A stretch of DNA of 17,083 nt. Source: Acanthamoeba sp. SK_2022b (Eukaryota > Discosea > Longamoebia > Acanthamoebidae). A program made the translations under genes and the position numbers. Numbering within the stretch: the stretch's first letter is position 1; every line of letters begins with the position of its first letter. This document shows positions 1 to 7,429 of the stretch, in pieces. Location of the stretch: the NCBI GenBank assembly GCA_027943245.1, contig JANDJZ010000759.1, forward strand, positions 1 through 17,083, in the 5' to 3' direction. The notes under the pieces are model-generated. The model did not search any database, had not been told where the DNA came from, and worked only from the letters and a program-made list of their open reading frames with translations.

Positions 1-66
1 CTCGTACTCAGACACCAGCTCGCTCACGTAGCCCGAGCTCTCGGACGACGCCGCACGATGGTGCAT
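1..66 (-). CDS. N-terminus of an unidentified protein (partial)
   Basis: On the minus strand an ATG at 66-64 opens 22 codons that run off the window edge. The peptide begins MHHRAASSESSGYVSE and continues acidic and serine-rich, with the high-GC codon use of the neighbouring genes. No family is recognisable from so short a piece. The start is supported by promoter-like elements upstream on the same strand: two inverted CCAAT boxes and a CRE octamer between 92 and 306. It lies in tandem with and downstream of the fumarase gene. It could instead be a short first exon. Function unknown. Confidence 0.5.
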   Translation of the reverse strand, partial: MHHRAASSESSGYVSELVSEYE

Positions 67-402
67 GGTGTGCTGTTGCGCGAGGGAATTTATTGGGGGA
101 GAGTATTGTGCGGGGGTACAGCTCACAGATTGAGACAAATGCGTCGCCAAATGTGCGCTACGCTGCCTCCTCTCGCTTTGGAATCGCTTGGTGGCCGCGT
201 GTGGCCTCTCTCTTGCTCCTCGGGAAAACAAGAACGATCCGAAACCGGTTGGAAAATGACAGGAAAAGTGGAGGCTGTGCTGACGTCAGCGCTCTCCCCT
301 CATTGGTTGGCGTTTTGTACAAGCAAGTAGCGCAGACGGGAAGGACAGTTGCCTCTTGGATTGAAGGAATGTGGAGGAGGAGGAGGAGTAGGATGGGGTT
401 CC
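67..402. other. Intergenic region: fumarase 3' flank and promoter of the minus-strand gene at 1-66
   Basis: This 336-bp gap separates the fumarase stop codon from the start of the next minus-strand gene. It holds a perfect CRE octamer at 281-288 and two ATTGG motifs (CCAAT on the minus strand) at 92-96 and 302-306. TTTATT at 89-94 reads AATAAA on the minus strand, but it is more than 300 bp past the fumarase stop, so it may be a TATA-like element of the next gene rather than a polyadenylation signal. The open frames here show no family features and overlap in all directions. Confidence 0.5.
281..288. promoter_or_regulatory. CRE-type octamer TGACGTCA
   Basis: TGACGTCA is a perfect palindrome and the canonical CREB/ATF bZIP binding site. 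It sits about 215 bp upstream of the ATG at 66 (minus strand), with an inverted CCAAT box 14 bp away at 302-306. Use in this organism is inferred from the motif and its position only. Confidence 0.35.
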
Positions 403-1002
403 CTACTCCGGGCCGAGCATGTGCTCGGGTCGCACCCACTTGTCGAATTCCTCGGAGCTGAGCAGGCCCAGCGAGAGGCAGGCCTCCTTGAGCGTGGTGC
501 CCTCCTTGTGCGCCTTCTTGGCCGCCTTGGCCGCGTTGTCGTAGCCGATGTGCGGGTTCAGAGCCGTCACCAGCATGAGCGACTCGTTGAGGAGCTGCCC
601 GATCCTCTTCTCGTTGGCCTGGATGCCCACCACGCAGTGCTCCGTAAACGACAGCGACGCGTCGGCGATCAGCCTGATGGAATGCAGCACATTCCTAAGA
701 ACGCGCACACACGCGCATGTGAGCATAAATGGTAACGGACACGTGAATGATGACGTGGCCAGGAGAGGCGTGCCTGATGATGACCGGCTTGAAGACGTTG
801 AGTTCAAAATTGCCAGAGGCGCCGGCCACGGAGACGGCGGTCTGGTTGCCCATGACCTGTGCGCACACCATCGTCACCGCCTCGCACTGGGTCGGGTTCA
901 CCTTGCCCGGCATGATCGACGAACCGGGCTCGTTCTCGGGCAGCAGCAACTGTGCGCATGGGACAGTCGGTCGATCAGTGGCTCCCCTTCACGATGCATG
1001 GG

Positions 1003-1060
<58 letters not shown>

Positions 1061-1367
1061 TGTGTGTGGACAGCATACCTCGCCCAGCCCGCAGCGGGGA
1101 CCAGAGCCCAGCAGGCGGATGTCGTTGGCGATCTTCATGAGCGACACGGCCACGGTGTTGAGGGCGCCGTGCAGCTCGATCATGGCGTCGTGGGCGGCCA
1201 GCGCCTCGAACTTGTTGGTGGCGGTGACGAACGGCAGGCCCGTCGCCTCGGCGATCTCGTTGGCGATCCGCTCCGCGAAGCCCTTGGGCGTGTTGAGGCC
1301 CGTGCCCACGGCCGTGCCTCCCTGTCCCCCACTCAGCTTTGAGAAACCATTCGCCCACCGCGCGTGT

Positions 1368-1430
<63 letters not shown>

Positions 1431-2626
1431 TGGGCGAGTGTACCTGAGCGAGCTCGTAGACGCGAACGAGAGCGTCCTTGACGCGGAGGATGCCGTAGTG
1501 GATCTGGTGCGAGTAGGCCGAGAACTCGTTGCCCAGGGTGAGCGGCGTGGCGTCCTGGAGGTGCGTGCGGCCGATCTTGATCACGTGGGCAAACTCGGCG
1601 GCCTTGTCGGTGAGCGCGTCGCGCAGCGTGGCGAGGTTGGGCAGGAGCAGGTTGTGGACCTGCATGGCCGCGGCGACGTGCATGGCCGTGGGGAAGGTGT
1701 CGTTGGACGACTGGCTCATGTTGACGTGGTCGTTGGGGTGCACCGGGGTCTTGCTGCCCAGCTGGCCGCCCAGCAGCTCGATGGCCCGATTGGAGATGAC
1801 CTCGTTCACGTTCATGTTGGTCTGCGTGCCCGAGCCCGTCTGCCACACCACCAGCGGGAAGTGGTCGTCCAGCTTGCCGCTGATCACCTCCTCGGCCGCC
1901 TGGATCATGACCTTGCCGAGCTTGGGGTCGAGGCCGTGGCACTCGAGGTTGACCTTGGCGGCGGCCGCCTTCACGATCCCCATGGCGTGCACCACGGGCA
2001 GTGGCATCCTGTCGGGCACGCCGCCAATCTTGAAGTTCTGCAGCGACCTGGGAACAGAAAAAAAGAGAGAAAATTCTTAATTCGGGAAATACTTGTATTA
2101 TTCATTTACGTTGCTAATTTATTTATCTATTTATTTATGAGCTATAGATGTACTGGGTGAGGAGATCATTTTTCTAGGTTTAATAAACTGTAAAGAATAA
2201 ATAATACGCGTACCTCTGCGTTTGCGCGCCCCAGTACTTGTCTGCGGGCACCTTGATCTCGCCGAAGGTGTCGCGCTCGATGCGGTAGAGGGGGTGGTTG
2301 TCCTGCGCCACGGCCGCGGCGGTGGTCATCAACGCGCGTCTCCACAGGGAGGTGGCAGGCGAGGCAGGCATCTGGCCTGTAAAACTACTCGCGATTTCGG
2401 TGCCTTGCATTCTTGCAGATGGTGATGCAATCGATTGGAAGTTGCTGGGGCGGGGGGTCCTCGATGAGGCTTTTGCTTGGCCAAGGGTGGTGATGGATTG
2501 GCGAGGGTTAGTAGGAGCGAAGCAACCACCACAGAGGTAGGAGGCAGAAGAGGTCGAACTACGGCGAACGACGGCACGGTAGGCTGTGCTGGGACCAGCG
2601 GGACGAAAACAGAATGTTCGGTGCAT
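403..2626 (-). CDS. fumC: Fumarate hydratase, class II (five exons)
   Basis: Interconverts fumarate and L-malate in the TCA cycle. Exons on the minus strand: 2626-2214, 2047-1444, 1321-1079, 949-774, 694-403 (575 codons plus TAG). The protein shows [25 protein letters not shown], the catalytic-His segment [14 protein letters not shown], and the superfamily signature [13 protein letters not shown] with its active-site Ser loop. The C-terminus [11 protein letters not shown] resembles animal FH. Two introns carry long (CA)n tracts on the sense strand. Intron 4 (773-695) needs a GC donor (CAG|GCACGC). The reading from the first ATG gives about 100 residues ahead of the conserved core. In-frame ATGs at 2371 (490 aa) and 2329 (476 aa) fit the family length better. 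The Arg-rich, acid-poor leader suggests mitochondrial targeting. Identity is certain; the start is not. Confidence 0.95.
1006..1058. repeat. (TG)n microsatellite in fumarase intron 3
   Basis: 53 nt of uninterrupted alternating T/G lie inside the intron at 1078-950. The sense strand of the gene reads (CA)n. Peptides of repeated His-Thr or Cys-Val predicted here are translations of the repeat. Confidence 0.97.
1371..1429. repeat. (GT)n microsatellite in fumarase intron 2
   Basis: 59 nt of pure GT dinucleotide fill about half of the 122-nt intron at 1443-1322. It starts 13 nt downstream of the donor on the gene's strand, so the repeat is fully intronic. Confidence 0.97.
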
Positions 2627-2951
2627 GAAGAAGGTAAAGGGCGAGGCGAGTGATGTCTTCCTGTGACCTTTGGCTGTCCTCTAATTCTGCTGACAGGTTC
2701 TGGCATTGGTGCTGGATTTCTCGCTGAAATTTCGTCAGTTAGTTGCGTCGCAGTGCAACACAACTTTGGGACTTGGACATTGTGCCATGAGGTGGTGAAA
2801 GATACCAAGGATATGAACACCAGCTTCCAGATAGTCAGTATTGTAGATATATATTGCCTACCCAAATGATGAGTGCTCAAAACAGATGACACAATGGCTT
2901 GAACACTGATGTTGCCCAACCCATACCTATGTTGCTCCAAGGCATCAAGTT

Positions 2952-3188
2952 GTGCAGCATGGCTGCATATGGTACCATGATCCCATCTATCACTGCCAGA
3001 GCTGTAAGAGAGGAGGAGCTTTCCTTCACCCATGTTGTGTAAAGTGCAAGAGCAGAAGGGTGGGGATGTGTATCTCTGGATACAACATGATCTCCTGCAG
3101 GTATGCCCTGCCATACTTTTGCTGTATGTGGAGCATCAGCAGAGACATCCTCTGTGAACAGTGCTCTTTTATGTACCTAGGTACATAA
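2952..3188 (+). CDS. Questionable cysteine-rich small ORF (78 aa)
   Basis: An ATG-initiated frame of 78 codons contains eleven cysteines, including HCQSCKRGG, CCVKCKS and CEQC, a spacing reminiscent of zinc-binding CxxC pairs. No family was recognised. Codon use is AT-richer than in the flanking genes and no splice-supported extension was found. The stop codon falls inside the 24-bp palindrome. It could be a relic of a mobile-element protein, a chance ORF, or a real short protein; chance or relic seems more likely. Confidence 0.15.
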   Translation: MQHGCIWYHDPIYHCQSCKRGGAFLHPCCVKCKSRRVGMCISGYNMISCRYALPYFCCMWSISRDILCEQCSFMYLGT

Positions 3189-3190
3189 AA
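3167..3190. repeat. 24-bp perfect palindrome
   Basis: The half-site TTTTATGTACCT is followed immediately by its exact reverse complement, with no spacer, giving 12 + 12 bp of perfect symmetry. The flanking bases (C at 3166, A at 3191) break it. A dyad of this length is unlikely by chance in a window of this size. It could be a dimeric factor site, a hairpin, or a mobile-element junction. Confidence 0.9.
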
Positions 3191-3721
3191 ACAACAATAA
3201 CCAAGTGAGATTAAGACATGGTGTTGATAGAATACCTTAGCTCATGGTTGGTTGGGCAGGGGTGGCTGCAGGGTGCTCCTCAATGAGACAGTGCTTAGTC
3301 TGTTGGACTGCCACCCTTGAGAAGCTCCACTGCCCACACTGGGTGGTGGCAGCTTCACAGGCAGGTGACAGTGATTGTTGACAAAAACTGTCCCTATCTC
3401 CTCTCCTTGATAGTCACTGTGCTTCTTTGCTGGGCAGCCTTTGACTCCTCATCACAGATGAGATCAAAGAAACATACACACATAGAAATGAAAATGGCAC
3501 AACACCACCCACAAAACCACTGCACTGCACTACACAACCACCACAACCTCAACACAGCACCACCATAACAGTGGTACAATGACAAACTGTTCTTGCCTGC
3601 TCTCATCATGGTGTGGGCTTCTTCCTATAATGCCCCTGGAGGATTAGTGTGCTCTGCAGAATCTTCTGTGGGCTTTGCTTTGTAGTTTCCCTTTTGATGA
3701 CATTAGTCCTTTTATTGTTTG

Positions 3722-3796
3722 TCAAGAGTGGACAGGGCGATTGGTCTGTAGTTCAGGTTTTCTGCTGGGCCGATGCTGAAAATCCAACTTATTTAT
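3722..3796 (-). pseudogene. Possible non-LTR retrotransposon reverse-transcriptase scrap
   Basis: On the minus strand one frame reads PAENLNYRPIALSTLDK before a stop. NYRPI(A/S)L is the well-known motif in the fingers region of LINE-type reverse transcriptases. Nothing recognisable follows: stops appear within a few codons, and no palm-domain (F/Y)xDD motif was seen. It is therefore at best a fragment, and the match is short enough to be accidental. Confidence 0.25.
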
Positions 3797-3837
3797 GTCT
3801 AGAAATAAGGAAATTGTAAGTACTGGCCCGTACCTTC

Positions 3838-4767
3838 ATGGAGGCATGGCAGGCTACTGTAATCACTTGGGTCCTCTCCACTGTTCGCCCCCCCCCCCTG
3901 CAGGCACCTTTTTGTGGTCTCCGTGATATATGTGCTCATTGGGGGGGGGGGAACAGGCTCTGTTTTGGGTCTACAACGCACCATTTGTGGCTCTTGACAT
4001 CACACGTTGGCCAACGCTCTATCGCTATAAACTTCAACAGGCACACCTGCACCTTTCAACCCCACCACAATGCCGTCGTTTTACCCCTTGGCCATGGGAT
4101 GCTTTGTCCTCACCACAGGAGCAAGTGACCCTGACAAAGATTGGTCGCTGCGCGCGGAGGGTCCTATTCAACCAGTTCGTAGTGCAGCTGCCGGTCTCGT
4201 TCCTCCTCCAGCCTCTTCTCACAGCTCGAGGCATCGCCTACTCTGCCGAGCTCCCCTCCCTGCTCGAAGTGGCCCTCCACCTCCTGGTCTTCATAGCGGT
4301 GGAGGAGGTCCTCTTCTACTGGTCGCATCGAGTTCTGGTACGGTGCCTCTACGCATGGTCATCTTTCTTCTTTATGTTTTCTCATAAGCTTGTGCACGTC
4401 ATGTGTTGCGTAGCATACGTGGAGGTATCAGCAGATCCACAAGGTGCATCACGAGTTCAGGGCCCCCATCTCCATCGCGTCAGAGTACGCGCACCCGGTC
4501 GAGTTTGTGGTGTCCAACATGCTGCCTCTTCTGGCCGGCCCGCTTCTGTTGGGCAGCCACCTGGTCACCGTGTGGATATGGACCGCGGTCGCCATCACCG
4601 GCACGTCCAACCACCACTGTGGCTACGCGCTGCCGTGGCTACGCGGCCTGTCGAGCCCGCGCTTCCACGACTACCACCACTACAGCTTCAACTCCAACTT
4701 TGGCCTGCTGGGCTTTCTCGATTGGCTCCACGGCACAAACAAGGGCTACGATACTGTCAAACAGTAA
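3838..4767 (+). CDS. FAXDC2-like fatty acid hydroxylase / sterol desaturase family protein
   Basis: Membrane-bound di-iron oxygenase of the ERG25/FAXDC2 superfamily, acting on sterols or fatty acids in the ER. The clear exons are 4119-4337 and 4414-4767 (TAA). Upstream, about 3905-4040 encodes FVVSVIYVLI, then NAPFVALDITRWPTLYRYKL. All three histidine boxes are present: HRVLH (HX3H, across the intron at 4338-4413), HKVHH and HDYHH. AHPVEFVVSNMLP and the tail FLDWLHGTNKG match animal FAXDC2 closely. The intron at 4041-4118 appears to use a GC donor (CAG|GCACAC). The first exon is disturbed: an 11-G run at 3941-3951 puts the hydrophobic N-terminus and the rest in different frames, and an 11-C run at 3888-3898 does the same to the ATG at 3838. 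Removing one base from each run would give one open frame, so sequencing error, allelic slippage or a missed intron are all possible. Family certain; start uncertain. Confidence 0.85.
3888..3951. repeat. Paired 11-nt homopolymers: C run (3888-3898) and G run (3941-3951)
   Basis: Two runs of exactly eleven identical bases, C then G on the same strand, lie 42 bp apart in the first part of the hydroxylase gene. Each coincides with an apparent one-base frame change. The C run is followed by CTGCAG, which could also be a pyrimidine tract plus acceptor. Together they are complementary and could form a hairpin. Confidence 0.85.
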
Positions 4768-4829
4768 AGCGTTTGCTCATCTCTCCTGTTTTATGTGAAC
4801 GTGTATAACGTACAGGCCAGATGAAAGCG

Positions 4830-7077
4830 TCAGCTGAGCATGAGGTAGGCGTCGAAGAGGTGCTTCACGAACGACACCTCATACGCACTGCACAGAGTTA
4901 AGGGTGAGACGATCATCGGGGATGGGGGAAGGCTCCCGTCTAACAGACAGCGTACCTGTTGAGGAAGATCGCCGAGGGATCCTGGCTGCGCAGGAACACG
5001 GGCTGGAACACCATCGCCAGGCTGCTCAGCTGATGAAAAGAAAAAGAAAAAGAAAAAGAAAAGGCGAGGTTGGTAGCGGCGTAGCGGGTCAGAAAGAGGA
5101 CGACTGGACGCGTACGGGCATGGCGGTCTTCTCGATGGTATGTGGCTTGGCGAGTTCCTTGATGAAGTTCAGCATGTCGAAGATTACGCCCTTGTTGGTC
5201 TCGGGCAATCGGGCCACCATCTTGAATTCCTCCTTGGAGCTCTCGTGTCGACTGTCCAGGCCTCGCTTCGTGGCGATCTCTATGCATGCATCACTGCGCA
5301 TACACCACGCCAGCGTCCACCCATTAATCTGGGCGTGTGCGTGTGCGTGTGCGTGTGCGTGTGCGTGTGCGTGGGCGTGGGCGTGGGCGCGTGACATACT
5401 AGTGAGAGTAGGGAATGAGAGGCTCGGGCAGTTCGACGAGCCAGGACAGGAGCACGGAGGCCACGACGTAGGGGTCGGTGGTCGTGAGCACGAACTCGCC
5501 GCGCCTGAGCCGCTCCTTGGTCCGGCTCACCTCGTCCGCATCGCCCGGCACGCGGAACACCCCGTGCCTTTCGTTCCCTGCCGCGATCGCCGGTCAGTGA
5601 CGAGCGCTCGCGGTGTGCTCACTGCCCCCCCCCGGGGGGGGGCTCGGGGAGAGCGCGACGCGGTCGGCCTGTGGCTGGAGAGTGCGAACCGTGGCAGCGC
5701 ACAAAGGCGTCGATGAGGAAGGCGATGACCAGGCGGGCCGGGAGAAGCGGGTCCTGGCCATCATCCCTCGCCGGAACCGGGCTGGCGGGCGCGGCCTTGC
5801 GCCGCACCTCCGAGCGAGACACCGTCCCCGATCGCGACATCACATTCTGCGCATTCACAAGAGCAAGCTTAGCTTCACCACGCCACACACACGCGCACAC
5901 ATGAGGATAGGGCGAGAGGGGTACCTCTCGATCGCAGAGCTGGCCAGAGTCGTTGGTCGACGAAGCGGATCGCGCTCGCCGCAGAGCCACCGGACTCGAA
6001 TTGCTAAAGGCCTTGGGACCGGCCACCGCCTGCACGCTCGCTAGGTCGTCCGCCGACTTGGTGCCCTTGCGCGCCGCGGAATTCGGGGCAGGCGGCCCCG
6101 GCGCGGCCTCCGTGACCACGGCCTTTCGCTTGTCCTCCTTGAATTCCTTCTTCCAGGACGCCGCGACGGCATTCGCTTCGCTTTCTTTGTCTTTCGCTTT
6201 CGCTTTCTCCTTTTCCTTCTCTTTCGCTTTCTTCTTCATCTTCTCCGCTTCCTTCTTCTTCTTCTTCTCTTCTTTCTCCAGGTCCTTGCGCACCTTGATC
6301 AGCTTCTCCTTCTCTTCCTTGTTGTTCAGCGAATTCTTTCGCTCGAGCCTCTTCTCCTTCTTTGTGCTCGCACTCGCGCTCGTCTTCCCCTTGTCGCTGC
6401 CCGGTTCTCCAGACGACGACGAGTCCCGGCCATCCTCCGTTGACTCCTCGGTGATGAGTCGCTCGACCGTGTTGGATGACACGGGCCCGATCGACTTGGA
6501 CGGCCGTCTAGCGATCACCTGCGCGCAGACAAGAAAGGCCCTCGTCAATCAACGTACGCGACCACTTGCCGACGTGCGCGTGCGTGGGGCGAGCCCCCGA
6601 CTGGCTCGTGACACGCACGCTGGTCGAATCGAGGGAGAGGGCAGCACCTTGGGTCCCGAAGACTCGGAGTCTACAGCAATTGTAGCCGGTCGGCCGATGC
6701 CTCCTCTCACAGCCGCAAGCGGGGGCGCATCAAAGTGGTGTGCCTGGCGCTTCCTGTGGGTGATCACCGGCTTAGTTCGGGTTGAGGATAAGCCAACCAA
6801 AAAATTAATAAATAAAACGGTAAAACCAATACACAGGTGGCAACTAAAAGGGAAGCTCGAAGACGGAGCAGGGGAGCCGTGACGGCGAAATGAAAGAAGG
6901 GGGGAGGGCCGTGTGTCACCTCCGCCAAGAACTGAGCTGGTGAACCCCAATCATGGAGCCCGCGCTTTCCTCTTGGCTCTCCATGCCGTCTTCGGGTCGG
7001 AGCTGTTTCGCCTCCATTTCTTCGAGCATGCCTGCGAGCTCTGCCCACTGTTGTTGCAGCTTGTTTGTTTCGTCCAT
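4830..7077 (-). CDS. RhoGAP-domain protein (eight exons)
   Basis: Rho/Rac-family GTPase-activating protein, presumably limiting actin signalling. Exons: 7077-6920, 6753-6648, 6518-5925, 5846-5690, 5577-5400, 5293-5116, 5029-4956, 4887-4830; 500 aa ending in TGA. Residues 1-35 look like a short coiled coil (MDETNKLQQQWAELAGMLEE). About 140-205 is a Lys/Glu-rich charged helix. The RhoGAP fold covers about 305-495, with the arginine finger in GVFRVPGDADEV (R near 347), LPEPLIPYSHYD, ARLPETNKGVIFDMLNFIKE and LSSLAMVFQPVFLR. FRVPGD and the IFLNSAYEVSF tail resemble ARHGAP39/Vilse, but no MyTH4 or WW domain was seen. The ATG at 7077 was chosen because the longer frame upstream opens only with GTG. 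The intron at 5924-5847 is 78 nt and has no in-frame stop, so retention would add 26 residues. Confidence 0.9.
5035..5063. repeat. (AAAAAG)n hexamer tract in RhoGAP intron 6
   Basis: About four and a half copies of an A-rich hexamer lie just inside the acceptor of the intron 5115-5030. On the gene's strand this is a TTTTTC pyrimidine tract immediately before CATCAG, so it doubles as the splicing pyrimidine tract. Confidence 0.85.
5332..5389. repeat. (GCGTGT)n / (GCGTGG)n hexamer repeat in RhoGAP intron 5
   Basis: A tandem hexamer, mostly GCGTGT with the last three units changed to GCGTGG, spans about 58 nt within the intron 5399-5294. It is not a coding His-Ala repeat: the conserved RhoGAP sequence is rejoined cleanly by splicing it out. 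Confidence 0.92.
5624..5643. repeat. C9G9 perfect palindrome in RhoGAP intron 4
   Basis: Nine C followed directly by nine G, flanked by G and C, gives a 20-bp perfect dyad inside the 111-nt intron 5689-5579. Such a run is prone to sequencing and replication slippage and can form a very stable hairpin. Confidence 0.92.
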
Positions 7078-7429
7078 GCGGCCGCAGCTGTTGTGGGCAC
7101 TTTGCTGGCCGTGTGGCTGTTGTTTCTCTTCTCTCGTCTTTTTTGTCAACTCGTGTCGTGATGCCGCAGACAAACGGCCCCGACACTGCAGCGACAGTTT
7201 CAGGACGCTCGGCACGAGGTAACCCACGCGTGATCGCCGTGCTCCGCTCCTTCGGCCGAGGTTATATTACCGTGCGAGACCGGAGCACACAACTTATCTA
7301 ATGAAATAATTCTGGCAAATGTCTACAACAATTATCTTCGAAAACAAGGATCCGCGAAGAAATTAGCGCCATCATTTGTTGCGATCGATACGCTGGGCGC
7401 CCCCTTTGTGGGGGTCAACCAACAGAACC
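7078..7429. promoter_or_regulatory. Divergent intergenic promoter region (RhoGAP / unknown charged protein)
   Basis: This 352-bp gap lies between divergently read starts at 7077 (-) and 7430 (+), so both promoters must share it. It becomes AT-rich towards the plus-strand gene (TTATATTACC around 7262-7271 and AATGAAATAATT around 7300-7311), where a TATA-like element could lie. The minus-strand half stays GC-rich and may be the RhoGAP 5' UTR. No individual factor site stands out. Confidence 0.45.

Larger units (their letters stand above)
2627..3837. other. Gene-poor, AT-richer intergenic region
   Basis: Over 1.2 kb between the divergent fumarase and hydroxylase genes shows no convincing gene. 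Base composition is visibly more AT-rich and codon use unlike the neighbours. The first 100 bp should contain the fumarase promoter: ATTGG at 2705-2709 is a CCAAT box on the minus strand. Further along lie a cysteine-rich open frame (2952-3188), a 24-bp perfect palindrome (3167-3190), an AC-rich low-complexity patch (about 3490-3570), and a possible non-LTR reverse-transcriptase scrap (about 3722-3796, minus). The mix suggests decayed mobile-element sequence, but no ends or target-site duplications were identified. Confidence 0.5.

Noticed and set aside
975..2160. Long frames on both strands with repeated His-Thr or Cys-Val peptides
   Set aside because: They are translations of intronic (TG)n/(CA)n repeats and shadows of fumarase exons; the fumarase alignment explains the region.
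2329..3114. 261-codon minus-strand frame overlapping fumarase exon 1
   Set aside because: Overlaps conserved coding sequence in another frame and has no recognisable domain.
3994..4387. Alternative plus-strand frames in the hydroxylase region rich in Ser/Pro
   Set aside because: Out of frame with the histidine-box reading that matches the FAXDC2 family.
5332..5389. Regular hexamer repeats considered as a CRISPR-like or minisatellite array
   Set aside because: Units are contiguous six-mers with no spacers and lie within a well-defined intron.
5953..6882. Plus-strand frame with long Phe/Ser hydrophobic stretches that looks like a membrane protein
   Set aside because: It is antisense to the Lys/Glu-rich RhoGAP linker; AAG/GAG codons read backwards give CTT/CTC (Leu and, out of frame, Phe and Ser).
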